Shown here: in pieces, positions 12,301 to 26,538 of the stretch | How positions within the stretch are numbered: position 1 is the stretch's first letter | Layout of the letters: the number at the start of each line of letters is the position of its first letter | From: Taeniopygia guttata | Lineage: Eukaryota > Chordata > Aves > Passeriformes > Estrildidae | Direction: 5' to 3' | Assembly (NCBI RefSeq): GCF_048771995.1 | Contig: NC_133030.1 | Coordinates: forward strand, 15,219,501-15,283,500 | DNA length: 64,000 nucleotides | Program-made: the position numbers and the translations under genes | Notes under the pieces: generated by a model | What the model was told of the DNA's origin: nothing | The model's database searches: none | The model's input: the letters and a program-made list of their open reading frames with translations, nothing else

Positions 12301-15300
12301 GTTAGGTGTGTATAGGTCTAATATATCAAATAAATATAAATAAAATCTTAAATATGAAACTAATAAAAAAAACCTTTTTTTTTTTTTAATAGCAGCAATT
12401 AACAAAAATCAATGATTTAAAAAGTTTATCCTATCAGTAGAAGAAATTGTCATGTGCTTTATCTAGGGGGGAGTTGTGAACTGTTAGAAGTTCAGTTCTG
12501 CAATTATAGTCCAGACAAGTAATTCAGCTCCTTTTTGTAGGCCACAGAGAGAAATGTGGGAAAATTATGCTGATGGTTTCTTTGAGGGAGCTGTCTAAAC
12601 ACCTTGACATCTGGCTCTTAGTTCAAATCAGGGGAAATGAATTCCAGGCTCAGTCTGGAGACCAACAAGAGACACTTTTTCAACTGGGGTTTTCCATGCT
12701 GTTTACATTTCAAGAACAATTTCCCTCAAATCACTAAATTTTGCAAGAATCAGACTCTTCTTTTGAAATGACAAAGACATCATTTACTTGTTTGGTACAT
12801 GCTAACTGATGAATTCTGTTTGCCAGTGTTTTAAAACAAGGAATAGCTGCACCAACTCATTGATCTCATGATAATGTACCAGATTATAGGTTTATTACTA
12901 CAGAAAAATATCTTGTATTTGAAAAAAAAAAGGGAGAAAAAAAACTGTCACTAAATAAGGACTCCAAAGTGGGCTATCCTAGACAATACGTGAAATACCA
13001 CTTAGCTCATCAATAGTATTGCACATGCCAGGAAAGCTACTGCTCACCAGAAAACAAGAAAACAAACACAAATACCCTCAAACCCAGTGCACCTTCCTTC
13101 TCAAAAGTAATCAGCTGAGCTGGAAGAAGAAGAAAGGACACTTCATTACAAGGCAGAATCTGGAACAAACCAACATCACAGGTAAGTGAGAGATAAATAA
13201 GGACTATTTCCAGGTGGTGTAGGCTATCCCATGCTGGCTTGGAAGTGGTTTACTATCAAGACCATTGCTAAAGTCTTGCATAGAAGTCTGTGTTGCTGTG
13301 CTACTGTGACTTAATCTTTGAGCTAGCAAATGCTGGGAACCCCTTCTTGAAGCAAGAATATGCTTTCCATCAACGTTGCAGATGACAGATGTGTGGTAGT
13401 TCAAAACTGCATTCCTCTCTAATTTTCTCTAGGCCTTTCCCCCTGATGTCAACAGATTAATGCTCCCCTTTAGAGTGAATGGCAGCTGAAGAATTAGCTC
13501 AGTACAAGAGAAAGCTACCGAGAGTTCAAACCCAACATCTGTGAAACTGGACAGTGACATTTTTTACAAGGTATTTGCAGGTGCTCTCTTACTGCTCTGT
13601 TACATCTGCATCAAGGAAATCTCTTGGTCTAACATCTTGGCTAAAATTTTCTCTGTTTCCTCACTTGCACTGTTATCACCATCTCACAGCTCTTTCTCCT
13701 CAAATATTATCTATTTTTCTTTTTTTGAAGCTTTATACTTATAGTTACCAATATGCTGGGTGGTGCACTAAGATGGAATTTTGGGATTCTGCTGCAAAGA
13801 CCAGATGAATGTTCATGAGTTTTTCCTTTTCTCATCTTTTGTTTCTCTTGCCTATGTAGGCTAGAAACTACAGGAGTGAAGTGTTGCTTTCCATCCTTTT
13901 GTATGATACTGAGGTCTCTAAGATTGTTCCTTTCATCTGAGGCCACTTAAAGAGATTTAATTTGGAAAAAATATTAAAAACAAAGATCAATTCCTTTGAG
14001 AGTACCAGTATGGTCTTTTTGTTTGTGACCCTATCTATTCCTTGTGTGGAAATGTCTTTGGAGCTTTTTTTTAGTTAATAATCTGACATGGCTGTACTAG
14101 AGATGTCTTTTGTGTCCAACACCTGTTCAGCTGCCGCTTTCATTCACTAAAACCAGCTGATTTCAAACTTTTTTTTCATTTATAGAAAATTATTTCAGCA
14201 CTTCTGTTGCTTGCAAGCTCATCTAAGAGTCCCTTTTTTGTGGCAATACTTTTGCTTCTTCTCATACTCGGTGGAAGTTCTGTCTTCTTCATTTATCTTT
14301 TGATTACCTTTTTAATTTGTTCACTTTTCTCATTATGTGTATCAATAAAACATTGCAGCTGTTTTAATTCAGATTTAAATGCTATAAGTTGGTCTAAGCA
14401 ATAATCCAAAGGGCTGCTGAAAATTAAATCATTAAAATATGGTTTTGGAAGAGAGGTGTTATTGACACCAGGATCTCAGGCTTTAAGTGTTTTGAAGGTA
14501 CTTTTAAAGTAGAGTGTCTTTCACTAATGAAGTATGGATATATTTTTATTGAAAAAGTTCTTTCTTAAATAGTTGGATTTTTTTTTTAATTAGAAATACT
14601 ACTATTAAAAACACCATAAAAGTATTTTACAAAAGATTTTACCAAAGAGGGTATTTGATTTTGTTTTTTTTAATGACATTTCACAAAGGCTTTATGCCCC
14701 TTTTTACCTTGAGTTCAGAAATGATAATATTACCAAGAAAAAAAAAAAAATCTAATTTCACCCAGGGGCTGCTTTTCCAAGCAAATGACCAAACATCACA
14801 TGGTTGGTTTTACTTGTGGCACTGTGGCAGTTCTGTGCTGCAGACTGAGGGTGTGTTCTGTGTGGGAGGCCAAGGGGCAGGAAATGTATGAAACAGAAGC
14901 AAAAGCAAAGATTTTGGTGAAGGTTCTTTTTCCTGTGGAAGATTCAGAAAGTCCCCATCATTTATTCCTTGGCCCCTATGGAGTTCAGGTGTCCACTGCC
15001 TTCACTCAGTATCCTCTGGGCTTGTTTACTTTTTAAAAAAACCTTGAGTGGTAATTTCTCTCTGTTCCCATCATGACAGCTGAGAGCTGCAACCCTGTGG
15101 ATAATTTTGATTTTGTCTGCATACCTCTTTCTTTCTGCTTTATTTGAAACATTTGCCTGCTGAAGAATCATCTTCCTTACTATTTGTTTACTCATTACAG
15201 ACTTTTCTGAAATCTAAGAAAACTGCAGTCAAACTCACCACATAATTAATATGTTTCTTCAGTGTAAAGACAGCATTATTTTTGTAATACTAAATCTTAT

Positions 15301-18300
15301 TCTGGGAAATTTAACCAATTTTGTCAGGGACAGTCCCTCATATTATTCTCCTCCATTTACATACTCTTGTCAATAAACTGTTTTTAACAGTTCATGAAAA
15401 AAAAAATCTCTCTTCAAATTTAACTTATTTTCAAAAATTTCAAATGCTTAACATGAAAGCTTGTTTCTTTAAAAAATAGAAAGCAATTAGAGAATCTTCT
15501 AAAAGGAGTCAATTGTCACGTAGCAGCCCAAGGTTTTGCTATAGACTGCATTTTTCCTTTTTCTTGAGGAGTACAGTGTTGCTATTGTTCAGTTTCATGT
15601 TAGTTCTGGCTGCTATTCTACAAATCCCATGGACAATAGAGTAATTTAGAGGCCCCTTTGCAGCTGGGTGGGAAAGGAATTGCAACAATAATGGTTTAAA
15701 TATTCTTTAAAAGTGCTTGATGGTTTTTAACTTGTTCTGGTGACCTGATCCCATGAATAAAGACATTTTAAAAAGTCTAAGGGATGCATTTTAATCTTAT
15801 CTCGCTTCCTAAAATACTTAAGAACCAATTTTCCTTACATCTGGAATGTCTTTAGTCAGTTTGGCTGTTTTAATCTGGGTGAAATCTGAATGAGAGCAAG
15901 TAATCTAGAGACCTGCAAATGAACTTTCTGAAATCTTTAAACGGCTGCTGAACTCATCAGAAATATATGATCATTATACACTGTTAAGCATCCAAACTCT
16001 CTTCCAAGTCTTAAGGGGTGAATGTAGCCAGAAAGTCAGCTTCCCTTGGGGCCACCTGCTAAAGTGACAAAAAATAGTCACACAATACATTTTCTTGCCC
16101 TGGGAACTTCTGAGAATTAATTTTGTCCTCTAATATTCTTTAGAAAATGTAAAATTTTTCTTTAAAGAAAAAGATTATTAAGATCTCTTCAGAAAATGAA
16201 TTTTAGACTAAAGAATTTTTTTCTGTAGCAGAATAAGGTTTTCTTAATGTGGTTTTTCACATTACAATGTCCTGTGGATCTGAGTTGCTTTTAAAAGAGC
16301 AGAGTAAATTTTTTTGTTTTATTTCATGATGCAGAGGAATATAAAGAGATTTATTAATTTATTCAATTTAAAATAATAATTATGTATTAATTATTTAAGA
16401 AAGTGTATTAATTGTCAGATGTGAGGAGTCAAGGTCCATGTAAGCAAATGAATATCCATTTATGTTGTTTCTCAAAGATGCAGACTTTACCTGGAATTGA
16501 GTTTTATCTGATATTGATTTAAAGATACTTTCTTCCACAGAGACTTAGTGTGCAAAGAAGATGGGGAAGTACTGGGAATGTCTGTCTGGATGTAACTGAG
16601 CAGAAGCGTGAGCCTTCTTCCATGATGTCAGAACTCCAGGCCTCATGGGTGTCCTGTTCCCAGCGGGAGTGGAGAAAAATGTAGCCGTGAAAATCAGGTG
16701 AACTAAAGCACCAGGCCTCATTTTTCATGAGAGAAGAGGATAACAGCAAGGAAAAGCTGAAAAGAATTGAACCCAAATGTAAGAAGGAGACACTACTGGG
16801 GCTTGTTGAAACTTGGGAAACAAAAGTAGATGAAATGTTGCAGGGAATGGTTATGAACGCTGGAAAACTTACTGTAGTCACAATCAGAGTTGTAGTTACA
16901 ATACTTTGATATTTATGAAGTACCAAGTGAAAAATGAAAAAATTAATACAACACTAGGTACTGTTTTGTATTAGCAGCAACACCACAATTGGCAGCTGAT
17001 CTGCACGTGCCTTGGTTTTCAATAGTGGCAGGAGTTTTAGAAGCTCATTAATTCATTGGCACAGATTAGGGAAATGGATATATTCTTTTTCTGTCAAAAC
17101 ACAATGTAACCCAAAGCAAAAGGAGTCTCTGTGCTTTCACAACTCATGATGAAGTGCAAACTGAGTTTTCAAAAGCTGCTTTTAGATGTACTTAAGGACT
17201 TGCTGGGGGAGAAGTGGGGACATCTACTGGAATTTTAAAACACTTCATCATATGTTTCCAAGGCTGTTAGTGAGACATATTTGGTTTAGGTCTAAAGTTA
17301 GATGAATAATGCAGAAACAATTTCTACTTATATTTGTGCAAATTTGGAAGGAAATCTTCAGCCATCTTGGGGTTGCTTTTGGTGTCATTTCCTGCACACA
17401 CTCACAGAGTTATTAAACTTTAATCGCATAACTGTTGGCAGAAAATAAATGTTAAGCTCACACAGGAATACTATGAAAAGTGAATTTCTAATGTGCTTTC
17501 TGTAAGCCTGTGTACCACAAAGCTGATTCCATGAGTTATGTTCATTAGACCGGAGGATGGAAACAATATTAAGTGATTTATGGGAACAACTGCAATGGAA
17601 CAGTTAGTTTGTGCTTGGAGTAGCAAGCCCTTACTTTAAAAGAAATTAAAAAAGAATTCAATGAGGAAGGAACATGTGAAGGAAATTGCAACCCACTCCC
17701 CACATTTCACGATAAGAAGGAAGGAAACTCATCCATCATTAAGTGCATTCATTAAAAATTATTCACTCAGATCCATTTAAAGCATGTTCTAACTTTAATC
17801 TCCTAATTTCTTGGGGCTAGATTGTGATGTGTCCTGCATGCCCAATAAGAGCATGGAGGCTCTTCCTGCATCCTGATGTAGGTTGCTTGGACCTTGGGAC
17901 TGGGCCTGCAGGAGCAGCAGTATTTTGGATGTGCTCCCTTTCTCTCCCCAGAGAAAGCCTGGGGAAGGGAAAGGAAGGAAAGGGGAATAAGATTTCAGAA
18001 GGGGAAGCTGTCCCTCTTGATACAGAAATCCCAGCTTCCCGGGTTTGGATGAGGGTCAGGGTTTCCCAAAATTTTACTGCTATGAACCAGTGAATAAATA
18101 ATTCTGCTGGGACAAGGAAGGTAAAATTGGTAAAACTGGCCTGAAAGGGAGTTTTCCAGTGTTATCTGTGTGCCACTGCAATTTGCCTGTCCCATGCCCT
18201 TCAGTCTATGCCTTATTTTAATCCTTAAAGTTCAAAGACCTTATGACTTTACAAAGTTTATGACCTGATTGTATGATGTGATTGTGTCATGCAATTAAAT

Positions 18301-20842
18301 GTTGTTAGAAATGAGAAGCAGGAGTCTTTCCACTCACCTTAAACTAAAAGCCAAATTACCAGTGTTTGAAGTACATTGGTACTTCACAGGCTGCTCCACA
18401 GAGTTTCACAAACTCTCTGTTTTACTGGGCTCTTTGTGTTTTCAACCTTTGCATACAATGGACTAAATAAATGGTGTGATTTCTGGTGGGCAATGCAAAA
18501 CAATTGCTCAGCAATATTTAGAGTAACAGACACAAGAAATGCCATGGGCAAAATGGAGAATGTTGTTCCTGTAAGTCCCACCACCATTTTTCAGTCTTAC
18601 TAAGAAATACTTTGAATATTGGTATGTGTATAGTATGTGTGTGTATATATATATATGTTAAAAATTGTCAGATCTGTGAGAAACTTTCTGTAAGGCTTTC
18701 CACCAAGCTGTCCTTAAGGATTTTCAAGGATTTTCTGCTGGAAGGACAAAAGAGAACCATTTGCTGCTCATCAAAATGCACATTTATCTCCACTCTCACC
18801 CTTAATATTCTATTCTTTCAGCCTTCAGCTGGGTCCTGGGAATCAAAGGAGATCCCAGTCACCGCAGCTTTCTCAGTAATGGGGTTTGTTTTGCAAACTG
18901 TTTGCAGTGTGCTCTGGTTATGAGACTGGTTAAAGAGATCACAAGTGACAATCTCGCTTACCTGCTGCTCATTATGAACAGTTTGGGTGTCAGCATTATG
19001 GTGAGAAATGCTCACATGACTTAGTAATAAGATTTAATCCTCCAGTTTTGTTAGTAAGTGTTGACTTTCCTGCACTGTGTCTCTGATTTACTAAACTGAC
19101 ATGTTTCTATCAATGTATCAGTCTCATTTGGTTTGCCTGCTGCCCCCAAGTTTTCTAAATTTATCCCAAATAACATGTTTTTAATTGAAAAGAGATTCCC
19201 TGAGTCTGTATGCATATCCACATAAATTTCTAACAATTTTTGAGGGTTAAACCTGCTCGTATTGCAGACCCTCCAATATCCAAGATGCGTGGGCAAAGTT
19301 ATTATATATTTCCAATTAGTACTTTTCACAGTTACACTTTAGTGGATCAGGTCATTGCTGGGGGAAAGTACCTGTATGTTAGAAACACCAGAAGCTTCCT
19401 GCACACAGTTGCTTCTGGCACATGTTCAGAGTATTTTAGTACTACATGCACTTATACAAGCTGAAGATGTGGCTGAAGGCATTAAAGTAAAAATACTCCT
19501 ATGTTAAGCTAGTAAGACAAAAAATGATTGAGGGTGCAAGTTCTAAAATCTTCCCCAGACAATAGCACATAATATCCAACTAATAGTTGTGGTAAATCTG
19601 TCTGAAATGTACTCCATATCGTATCTGGCAAGAGTTGCTTTCAATAGAAGAGTACAGAGAACATTTAAATTAGCTGTGAGAATTACCCTGAATAACAAGC
19701 TCATTATTTACTATATTTGCATTTTGTTGAGTTTATTAGTTGTACTGCCTGGCTAGATTTTGTGGCTCCTTTTCTGTCCTTTCTGCACAAAAGACCAACT
19801 ATGGAATGTTTCTGAAAGCAACAATTGTGATTTTATAATGAACCACAAGAGGGGGGAGAATGAACATAAATGAAAGAACTTGATTTTAATGAACAACTAT
19901 TACATTTAAGGCAATGCTGTATCAATGCTGAATTTAGGAATCTTGGCCAGGTGTTGGCTGTGGAATGAAGAGTTTGAACTGACAGTGAGATGTTTTCCCT
20001 AAGAGTCATCTTTTCTGGTCTGCTGATTTAATGCTGAGATTCTCTTAAAGCTGTGGGTAAGACACACTCCCAAATGTTTCTTGCTATGCTGAGTGTGCGC
20101 ATCCCTTTCTTTATTGCCTTGATCAAACACAAACAAATGCTAATGAAATGATAAAAATAGAGACCTCTGTGACCTGAATAATCAGTTTTATAACTTCCTA
20201 CCCTGTCTTTTAATTTTTTTCCACATTTATACAAAGGAGCTCTCTAACTTAAGTAATCAAAGAATTCCTCCCTAGTGCATAGATGAGTTTTTGGTGTCAA
20301 TATGAAAAATAAATCCGCTTAGACTTGTGATTATGGACTGATACAGGACTGGTGAATTTCCAAGAACCTACTCTTTAAAGAAAGCTCATAGCTCCCTGGC
20401 CATTATATGCAGAGGCAGCTACACTGATGACAAAGCTGGAAACTCCTGGAGATGGTACTCTGGGACTGCTGGGACCACATGCACCTGGATCAGCCCTTGG
20501 GAGAGGATGCACAAGCAGCTTTGCCAAGGAATCAGCTTCCTAACCCCAGCACTGTGGTGGCAGTTCCTATAGCCAGCTGAAGGGCAAGGAAGGAAAACAG
20601 ATTTTAAGAAATCACCCACTCCATTGTCCACTTTTTTTTTTATTTCAAAGTGTATACAAGAGAGAAATATTTTTCTAATATTTGGTCCTTTGTATCTCAT
20701 GTTCCTCCTGGCCTAGGCTGTCAGTCCTCTAGGAGAGGGATAGGAAAAAAAGATTCTTACTTCCCCCTGGATTAAGAAAGAAGCAAAGCAACAATTATAT
20801 CAGTAATCTGAGGATGGTATTGCAGCAGGTGTTTGCAGCATG

Positions 20843-20844
<2 letters not shown>
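9346..20844. other. Intergenic desert, no gene recognised
   Basis: AT-rich sequence lies downstream of INSC. The open frames, including the longest on the minus strand at 16519-16926, have no recognisable domain, no splice-supported extension and no coding character. Small simple tracts occur (for example A-rich at about 12920-12946 and alternating TG/TA at 18635-18658). A CAG|GTAAGT donor-like site is present near 13179 without a partner exon. By comparison with other vertebrates this is taken to be the start of the INSC-SOX6 gene desert. Confidence 0.5.
18635..18658. repeat. TG/TA dinucleotide microsatellite
   Basis: A short run of TG units passes directly into TA units. It is likely length-polymorphic. 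Confidence 0.8.

Positions 20845-20879
<35 letters not shown>
20845..20879. repeat. Poly(A) tract, 35 bases
   Basis: An uninterrupted run of 35 adenines. The sequence on its left does not resemble a recognised retroposon or processed gene and no flanking duplication is evident, so it is annotated only as a homopolymer. Confidence 0.9.
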
Positions 20880-20884
<5 letters not shown>

Positions 20885-22795
20885 TAGTAGAATAGTCAGC
20901 AAACCTCAGCTTTTCACTGCAAGTAATTACAAGTAGCTCAGTAGACTGTAACTCTGTGAGCGCACCATGTAATGTTATTAGGCAAAATGATAATGTCCTT
21001 AATTTCATGTTCGAAAGCTGAATGGTTCTGAAGGAGGCTTGCAAAAAGAAATTAAGATAGTTGTACTAGAAGAAGACAGACTGTTGATTACCAGCAGTGA
21101 GGTATCCAGATTTGACTAATGGCACAGTTATTGTATGCATAAGCCCTAATGGTGTTTAAGTGGTTGCTAGAATGAATGCAATTAATGTAATTTATTTGTC
21201 AACATCCAAACACTAATACTCAGAATAGGATGGGAGGTCCCTTGCCTAGCACATAACCCTATGAATATTTTTCAGTGTCTCTTTTCACAAGTAAACAAAA
21301 CCAGTGACTGTGTGGGTTTTTGTGTTGTTTTCTCCCTCTCTTTTTTTTTTCTTTAATGATTCTCATATTTTAAGGGACATCATGTACATAACTCTGCTGA
21401 TTTAAACTGATTTTGTTTTGCTTGGTTTCATGGATTTTGGAGGGATATTTTGGTCTGCCTTGCCACTTGAAGACAGTAAGTTGCATATGTTCTGCATGTT
21501 CTGAGTTGTTTAGAGAGGGATCTTCCTAGATTGTCTGAACTACTGTAGGGTTAACAGTAAATTGATTACTTTCTTAAATTGCTTCAGTGATTGATGATGA
21601 TTTATGCTCAAAAAAAAAAAAAAGAAACCCCGTGTATTTCAAATGTGAGTTTCTTTCAGCTAAAAGCTGGAGTTAATCATCTTTGAGGTCTTGTCATGTT
21701 ACATCAGGGAACCTTGTGCTAGGGGAGAACTTTCCTTAAGTGTGGCTGTGCTGTAAGAAAAATATTTGAATGACACAGATAAAGCTTCTGGTGTTTCTCA
21801 TTGAGTGTCTTTTGCTTTTATTTCACATTTTTATAACTTTTTAACCATTTCAATATTTTCACTCTGCATTATTTTTTTTGTTACCTTGTTTTAGATCTAA
21901 AGATCTCACTAATGTCGGGTCTGAGAACAAAGTGCCTGTGGTGTTCTTGCTTGGTACTTTCCTGCTTACCCAAGGAGACAGGAGCACCAATCCTGTTGAG
22001 AGATGTTCCTCTCTGTGGTAAGGTTTTTCCAAGTGTGTAGAGCAGCTGTGCTGCAATACTCTTTTCTCTCCTTGCACTAATCTGAAAACATCCCAGGCTT
22101 TGGCATTGCTCCTCGCTGACTCAGGGGGAAAGCAGAGTCATTATTGTCCTCCAGATGAGATTTGATTGATATATTAGGGTTAATAGCAAAACTTTATCAT
22201 CTTACATTTCAAGTAAGTTATTCAAAAATATTGACAGGCTCTCTAAACTACTGCTGCCCTCTGCACTGAAGACTGACATGGCAGGACTGGGATGAGACAC
22301 AGTTGCCTTTCAGTCTGGATCCACATCAATTACCTTATTGTGGAGCCACCAGTAAGAGACCTGGGCTGTATATCAAACTTCAACATAAGTATCAGCTGTC
22401 AAAGCCATCAGATTAATGACTGTTCATTAATCATTTCTTGTTCAAGGTGAAAAACCCTTCCAAACCAAGGCACAGAGAACTTGAAATTGCTGTTTAGAGC
22501 AGTGGACATGTATTTTGCAGAAGGTTTATAGATTTCACAAATGTTTGTTATTTACGTGCTAAATAACTTCTAGTGTAGTGTCTCCCTGCCATACCCAACA
22601 GCACAGTTAAAGCTTTTGGAAGAGATACACCAATGCAGTTCCCTTATTAAGAGGAAACTATATAAACTTATGTAACTGCTTCCCCTGAATCCCCCCTGAC
22701 TTGTATGACTCATTTGAAGGGACTGCCATGTTTAGGAGAGCTTAAAGTGGCACAGAAATATTTGTCTTAAGTTTTATTACTAGAAATTGAAGTAT

Positions 22796-22866
22796 TTTCT
22801 TCTTTGTCTTCTTTTTTTTTTTTTTTTTTTTTGTCTTTTTGTCTTTTTTTACTTCTTTGTCCTCTT
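22796..22866. repeat. T-rich polypyrimidine tract
   Basis: A run of 21 T (22812-22832) is embedded in repeated TTTGTCTT-like units on the + strand. It is a low-complexity tract. Confidence 0.85.
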
Positions 22867-25800
22867 TGGCTAGAGAAATGTACAGAGAAGAACAGATAGT
22901 AGGGAAACCCCCTATAGTGGAACAAACTAACTGCTACTTTCAACTCTCTTGTGAAAAAATGGAAGACTAAAATTTAGCTCTGATTCAGAAACGCTGAATT
23001 ACAATTTAAAGAATTAAACAAGCTGTTATAAACAGATAAACAGATTTTTAAACAATCCGCTATATTAAAAAAAAAATGTATCCTCGTGCCTATGTGCCTC
23101 TGATTTCCTTGTGGCATCTCACAATCTTTGAATTGCTTCTTTTTGGTAGCTTGATCCTAGGAAAACCTGTAAGAAGCTTTACTTAGCATAGTGGTCAAAC
23201 TCTACTGTGCATTATTTCCCATGCCTGCAGTCTATACAATGATAAACCCGAGGTACTCGAGATTTTACTTCCAATAATCACAACTAGAAAACCACAAATG
23301 GGCTTTTCATTTCTCCCTTGCAAGAGCTATAAAAACCAAGGTAAACCATCCTGCCAAATCACTTTTATAGGGACCCCACTTTCCTGTTCACTAGTTTTAC
23401 TCCAAATAATTAAAAGCAGCACTTCTGCCCTTCGCTGTGGTTTCCAAGGAATTCACAAGGTGCACATGCTCCATCCAAAGTCCTGAGTGAGACCAAATTG
23501 GAGGTCCTTGCTGGTTTCATAGCCTAGGGCTCCTACACCTGGAGATTTTAAGCTACAGCGTCCACAAACTCCCCTTCTCCAAAAGATGGGGACTTTACAA
23601 TGCTAAATCAGCAGCCCACACAAAATTTAATATAGTGATGAAGATGAACTTAGTCCTGATACTTTTAGTTTTTGTTTGCTTCAAATAGGATTTACCATTT
23701 TGATGCCTCTGTAAGGAAAACGTGAGCTGAATATTTAAATCTATGGGTTGTTGTTTTTTGTTTTGTAGTTTTGGATTTTTTTTTTTTTAAGGACATATTT
23801 CTGTCTGTAAAAGGTCTTTAAGCATTCTGCATTCTCCTTGCTTTCCAGTTAAGTTTTCTGGTGTTTCTAATGTGGTCCTCTGGAGTGCTGGGAAGTAATA
23901 GGAACAAGAATGCATTTAATACCTGGCCTGGTGTCTTGGCAGCAGAGCTTAGCACTCCAGTGTGGGGAATAGCAGGTTCAGGACCAACCCCAGGAGTCTT
24001 AGTACTTGGACTGGCAGAGGGCTGGTGTAATGCACAGACAGTGAGCTCATTCTGCAGGTGGAGTGTTCAGCTGCATTGATCTTGTGGCAAACCCAGCCTG
24101 CTAAGGTTTTGGAGAAACATTGGCTCTGATCTGAAAGGAAATTGTGCTGCCTTTCCCTGTCTTTCCACTAGTTTAGCTTGCAAGCTCTAATAACATCGAA
24201 ACACACTTTAAGCAAGAAGGCTGACGCAGCTACAGAGACAAAAAGTAATTTCCTATAAATAGTTAATACAATAAGCAAAACTCTAATCTCTCATTAGGTA
24301 ATTGTATTTTCATGGGGTCAGCCAGCCTCCCTGGCCATGTTGAGGTCAGTTCTAAAATATGTGCATTATATACATTAGGCATTTGTTAATGAAGCATAAA
24401 TTTCATCAGCAAGCTGGGTGCCAACATCAACTCATTTTGGGTACATGGTTTGTATCTACAGTGGTGTCTTATGGATTTGTTCCATAGCTGAAACAGCAAG
24501 TTTGTGTGATACTATGAATGGCATACAATACAGGAAAAAAAGGGAACACCACAAGCATCATAGATGAGCATAAATCTTCTGAATTTTGGTTAAATAAAAT
24601 CCAGAATACAGTGGGTTCCAGCACAAGAGTAAGTAAAGAGTGAGGAAAAGATCATGTTGCCAGAACCAGGAATACCTGGTCAGAGGTTAGAAATTATTCC
24701 ATTTGATAATATCTGGTCAGTGCTACTAATTATTTCCTTTGATAAAAGATGAAATGAAAAAGCTAATAAAAAAGCTAAATACAAAGCAATCCCTCCATTT
24801 CAGAGCGCCATTTCCTTGAAGGGGTTTAGTGGGGATTCACTCTAAAAATTCACCAGTATTTTGCTCAAATCCATCAAAGGGGCCCTGTTATAGCAGCAGC
24901 AAGATGACCCCTCTAAGCAATCAAGCTAGAAGCCCTCATGCTTACTTCTCCTGCCAGCCTAGGGTGCCAAATGTAGGATTTTGTTCCCAAGAATGGTGAG
25001 CCTAAAAATGAGAACAGGCTGGACAAACTTAATACCAAACCTTATGATGATGGTACCGTAACACTCTTGCCTTGCAAGCACGTAAGCAAAATTACTTCTC
25101 TGCTTTGGAATTAAGGCTTGTGTGTCCTTTCAACATGTAGGCTGGAATACTGCTTTGCTTTATTTAACCAACACAGGGTCTGAGGACAGCAGGATTTTGG
25201 CCATTTTTTTATTGCCCATTAAAGTGGAAGAAGTATTTCAGAGTAGTAGCCAATTTGAAAAGGAATATGAAATAAAATAAATTCTTCAGATTTCAGGAGC
25301 GTTCTCCTTTCATTCATTAAGTTTCCATAGCTGAGCACTGGATCGTTGCGTGCTTTGGCAGTGGAAAATAAAATTTCAGAAAGAGAAAACTTTCCCAGTA
25401 GCACATGTTGGAACAACACTACAGGCTCCAAGCTGGGTTAAGCCAATTGTAAGTTTGACAGCAGAATTATATCAATCTCTTTGAACAAGTAATCCAAGGA
25501 ATTTATGTAGAACCATGTGAGCTGTTCTCTTAGTTTCGATTCAGTGGCTTTCATGTAAAGCTAAGGTGAGGTTTTAGTAGGCAATAGAACGAGCAAATTA
25601 TTGGGAAAAATATTACACCGTGCCAAGAATTGTCCTGCAAGATATTGAATCCCAGTGAGACTGGCAAATGAGCGAGGGAAAAGGTGATCTCCTAATTCTT
25701 CATTCCTCTTTTCCAGTGGAACAAAGGATGGGCAAGTAAAGGAAGTGAGTCCTTGTTCCTGTGTACCCAAAATTCAGGCAGCAAGGAACTGAATAATAGA

Positions 25801-26506
25801 TATATAGAGAAAGGAAAGATATAGATATAAATTGACAGTTCTTCATTAGTAGAAATTAAAAATATGAAGTCTTTTCTACATGTATCTACACCTGGATGTA
25901 AAACACAGAGACCCACAGAACTCCATCCATCTACTTCAGTGGGCTTTGGGACAGGGCAGACATCACCCTGTTGGAATGAGGAACCTTCAAAGAGACTGTT
26001 TCCCTTCTGCTGCAGGTAATAGTGTTACAGTCTAAGAGTTAAGAGGCTTTTCATGAATACAGCTTGAGAAGAAGCAGATCCTGATTGCCTCTGCAAATGA
26101 AAGCAGTGAGACAAGGTAGGTTTTCAATACTGTTAGCTTCCAGGTTAAACAAGACTGATTCCCTTTTTGAAAATCTCTGTACTGTTCAAATTAGTGCAAA
26201 CAGTATCATGGGTTTCTTGGGGGGAAAAAATCAATGACATATTTCCCCCTTTATCCATCTAGCTCTGGGGAATGTAATGCTGCTGAATATGCTGGCTTTT
26301 GTAAGAGATGTAGAACAGAGTCTGTGATCATTTGTGGTCATTAAGGATAACTTTTTTTTTCCTTTTTCATGAATAGAGGTGTTAGTGAAGGTGTTCTGGC
26401 CTAATTCCAGTGCCAGTAATTGGATTTTTTTTTAACCTACACACATTCCTTCAGCAGTTTCATTTATTTCTGTGTGCTGGGCTCAGTTGAGTGTTGCCAC
26501 ATTGGC

Positions 26507-26510
<4 letters not shown>

Positions 26511-26538
<28 letters not shown>
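26511..26538. repeat. Poly(T) tract, 28 bases
   Basis: An uninterrupted run of 28 thymines. It could be the reverse-strand tail of a retroposed sequence lying to its left, but nothing there is recognised. Confidence 0.9.

Noticed and set aside
13175..13190. CAG|GTAAGT strong donor-like site
   Set aside because: No matching upstream exon with an acceptor and coding potential was found. Single splice-site matches are frequent by chance.
16519..16926. 135-codon open frame on -
   Set aside because: Serine/leucine-rich translation without domain features, and a shorter frame on + overlaps it. Consistent with chance.
20772..21044. Frame on - with a long phenylalanine run
   Set aside because: It is produced by the 35-base poly(A) tract read on the opposite strand.
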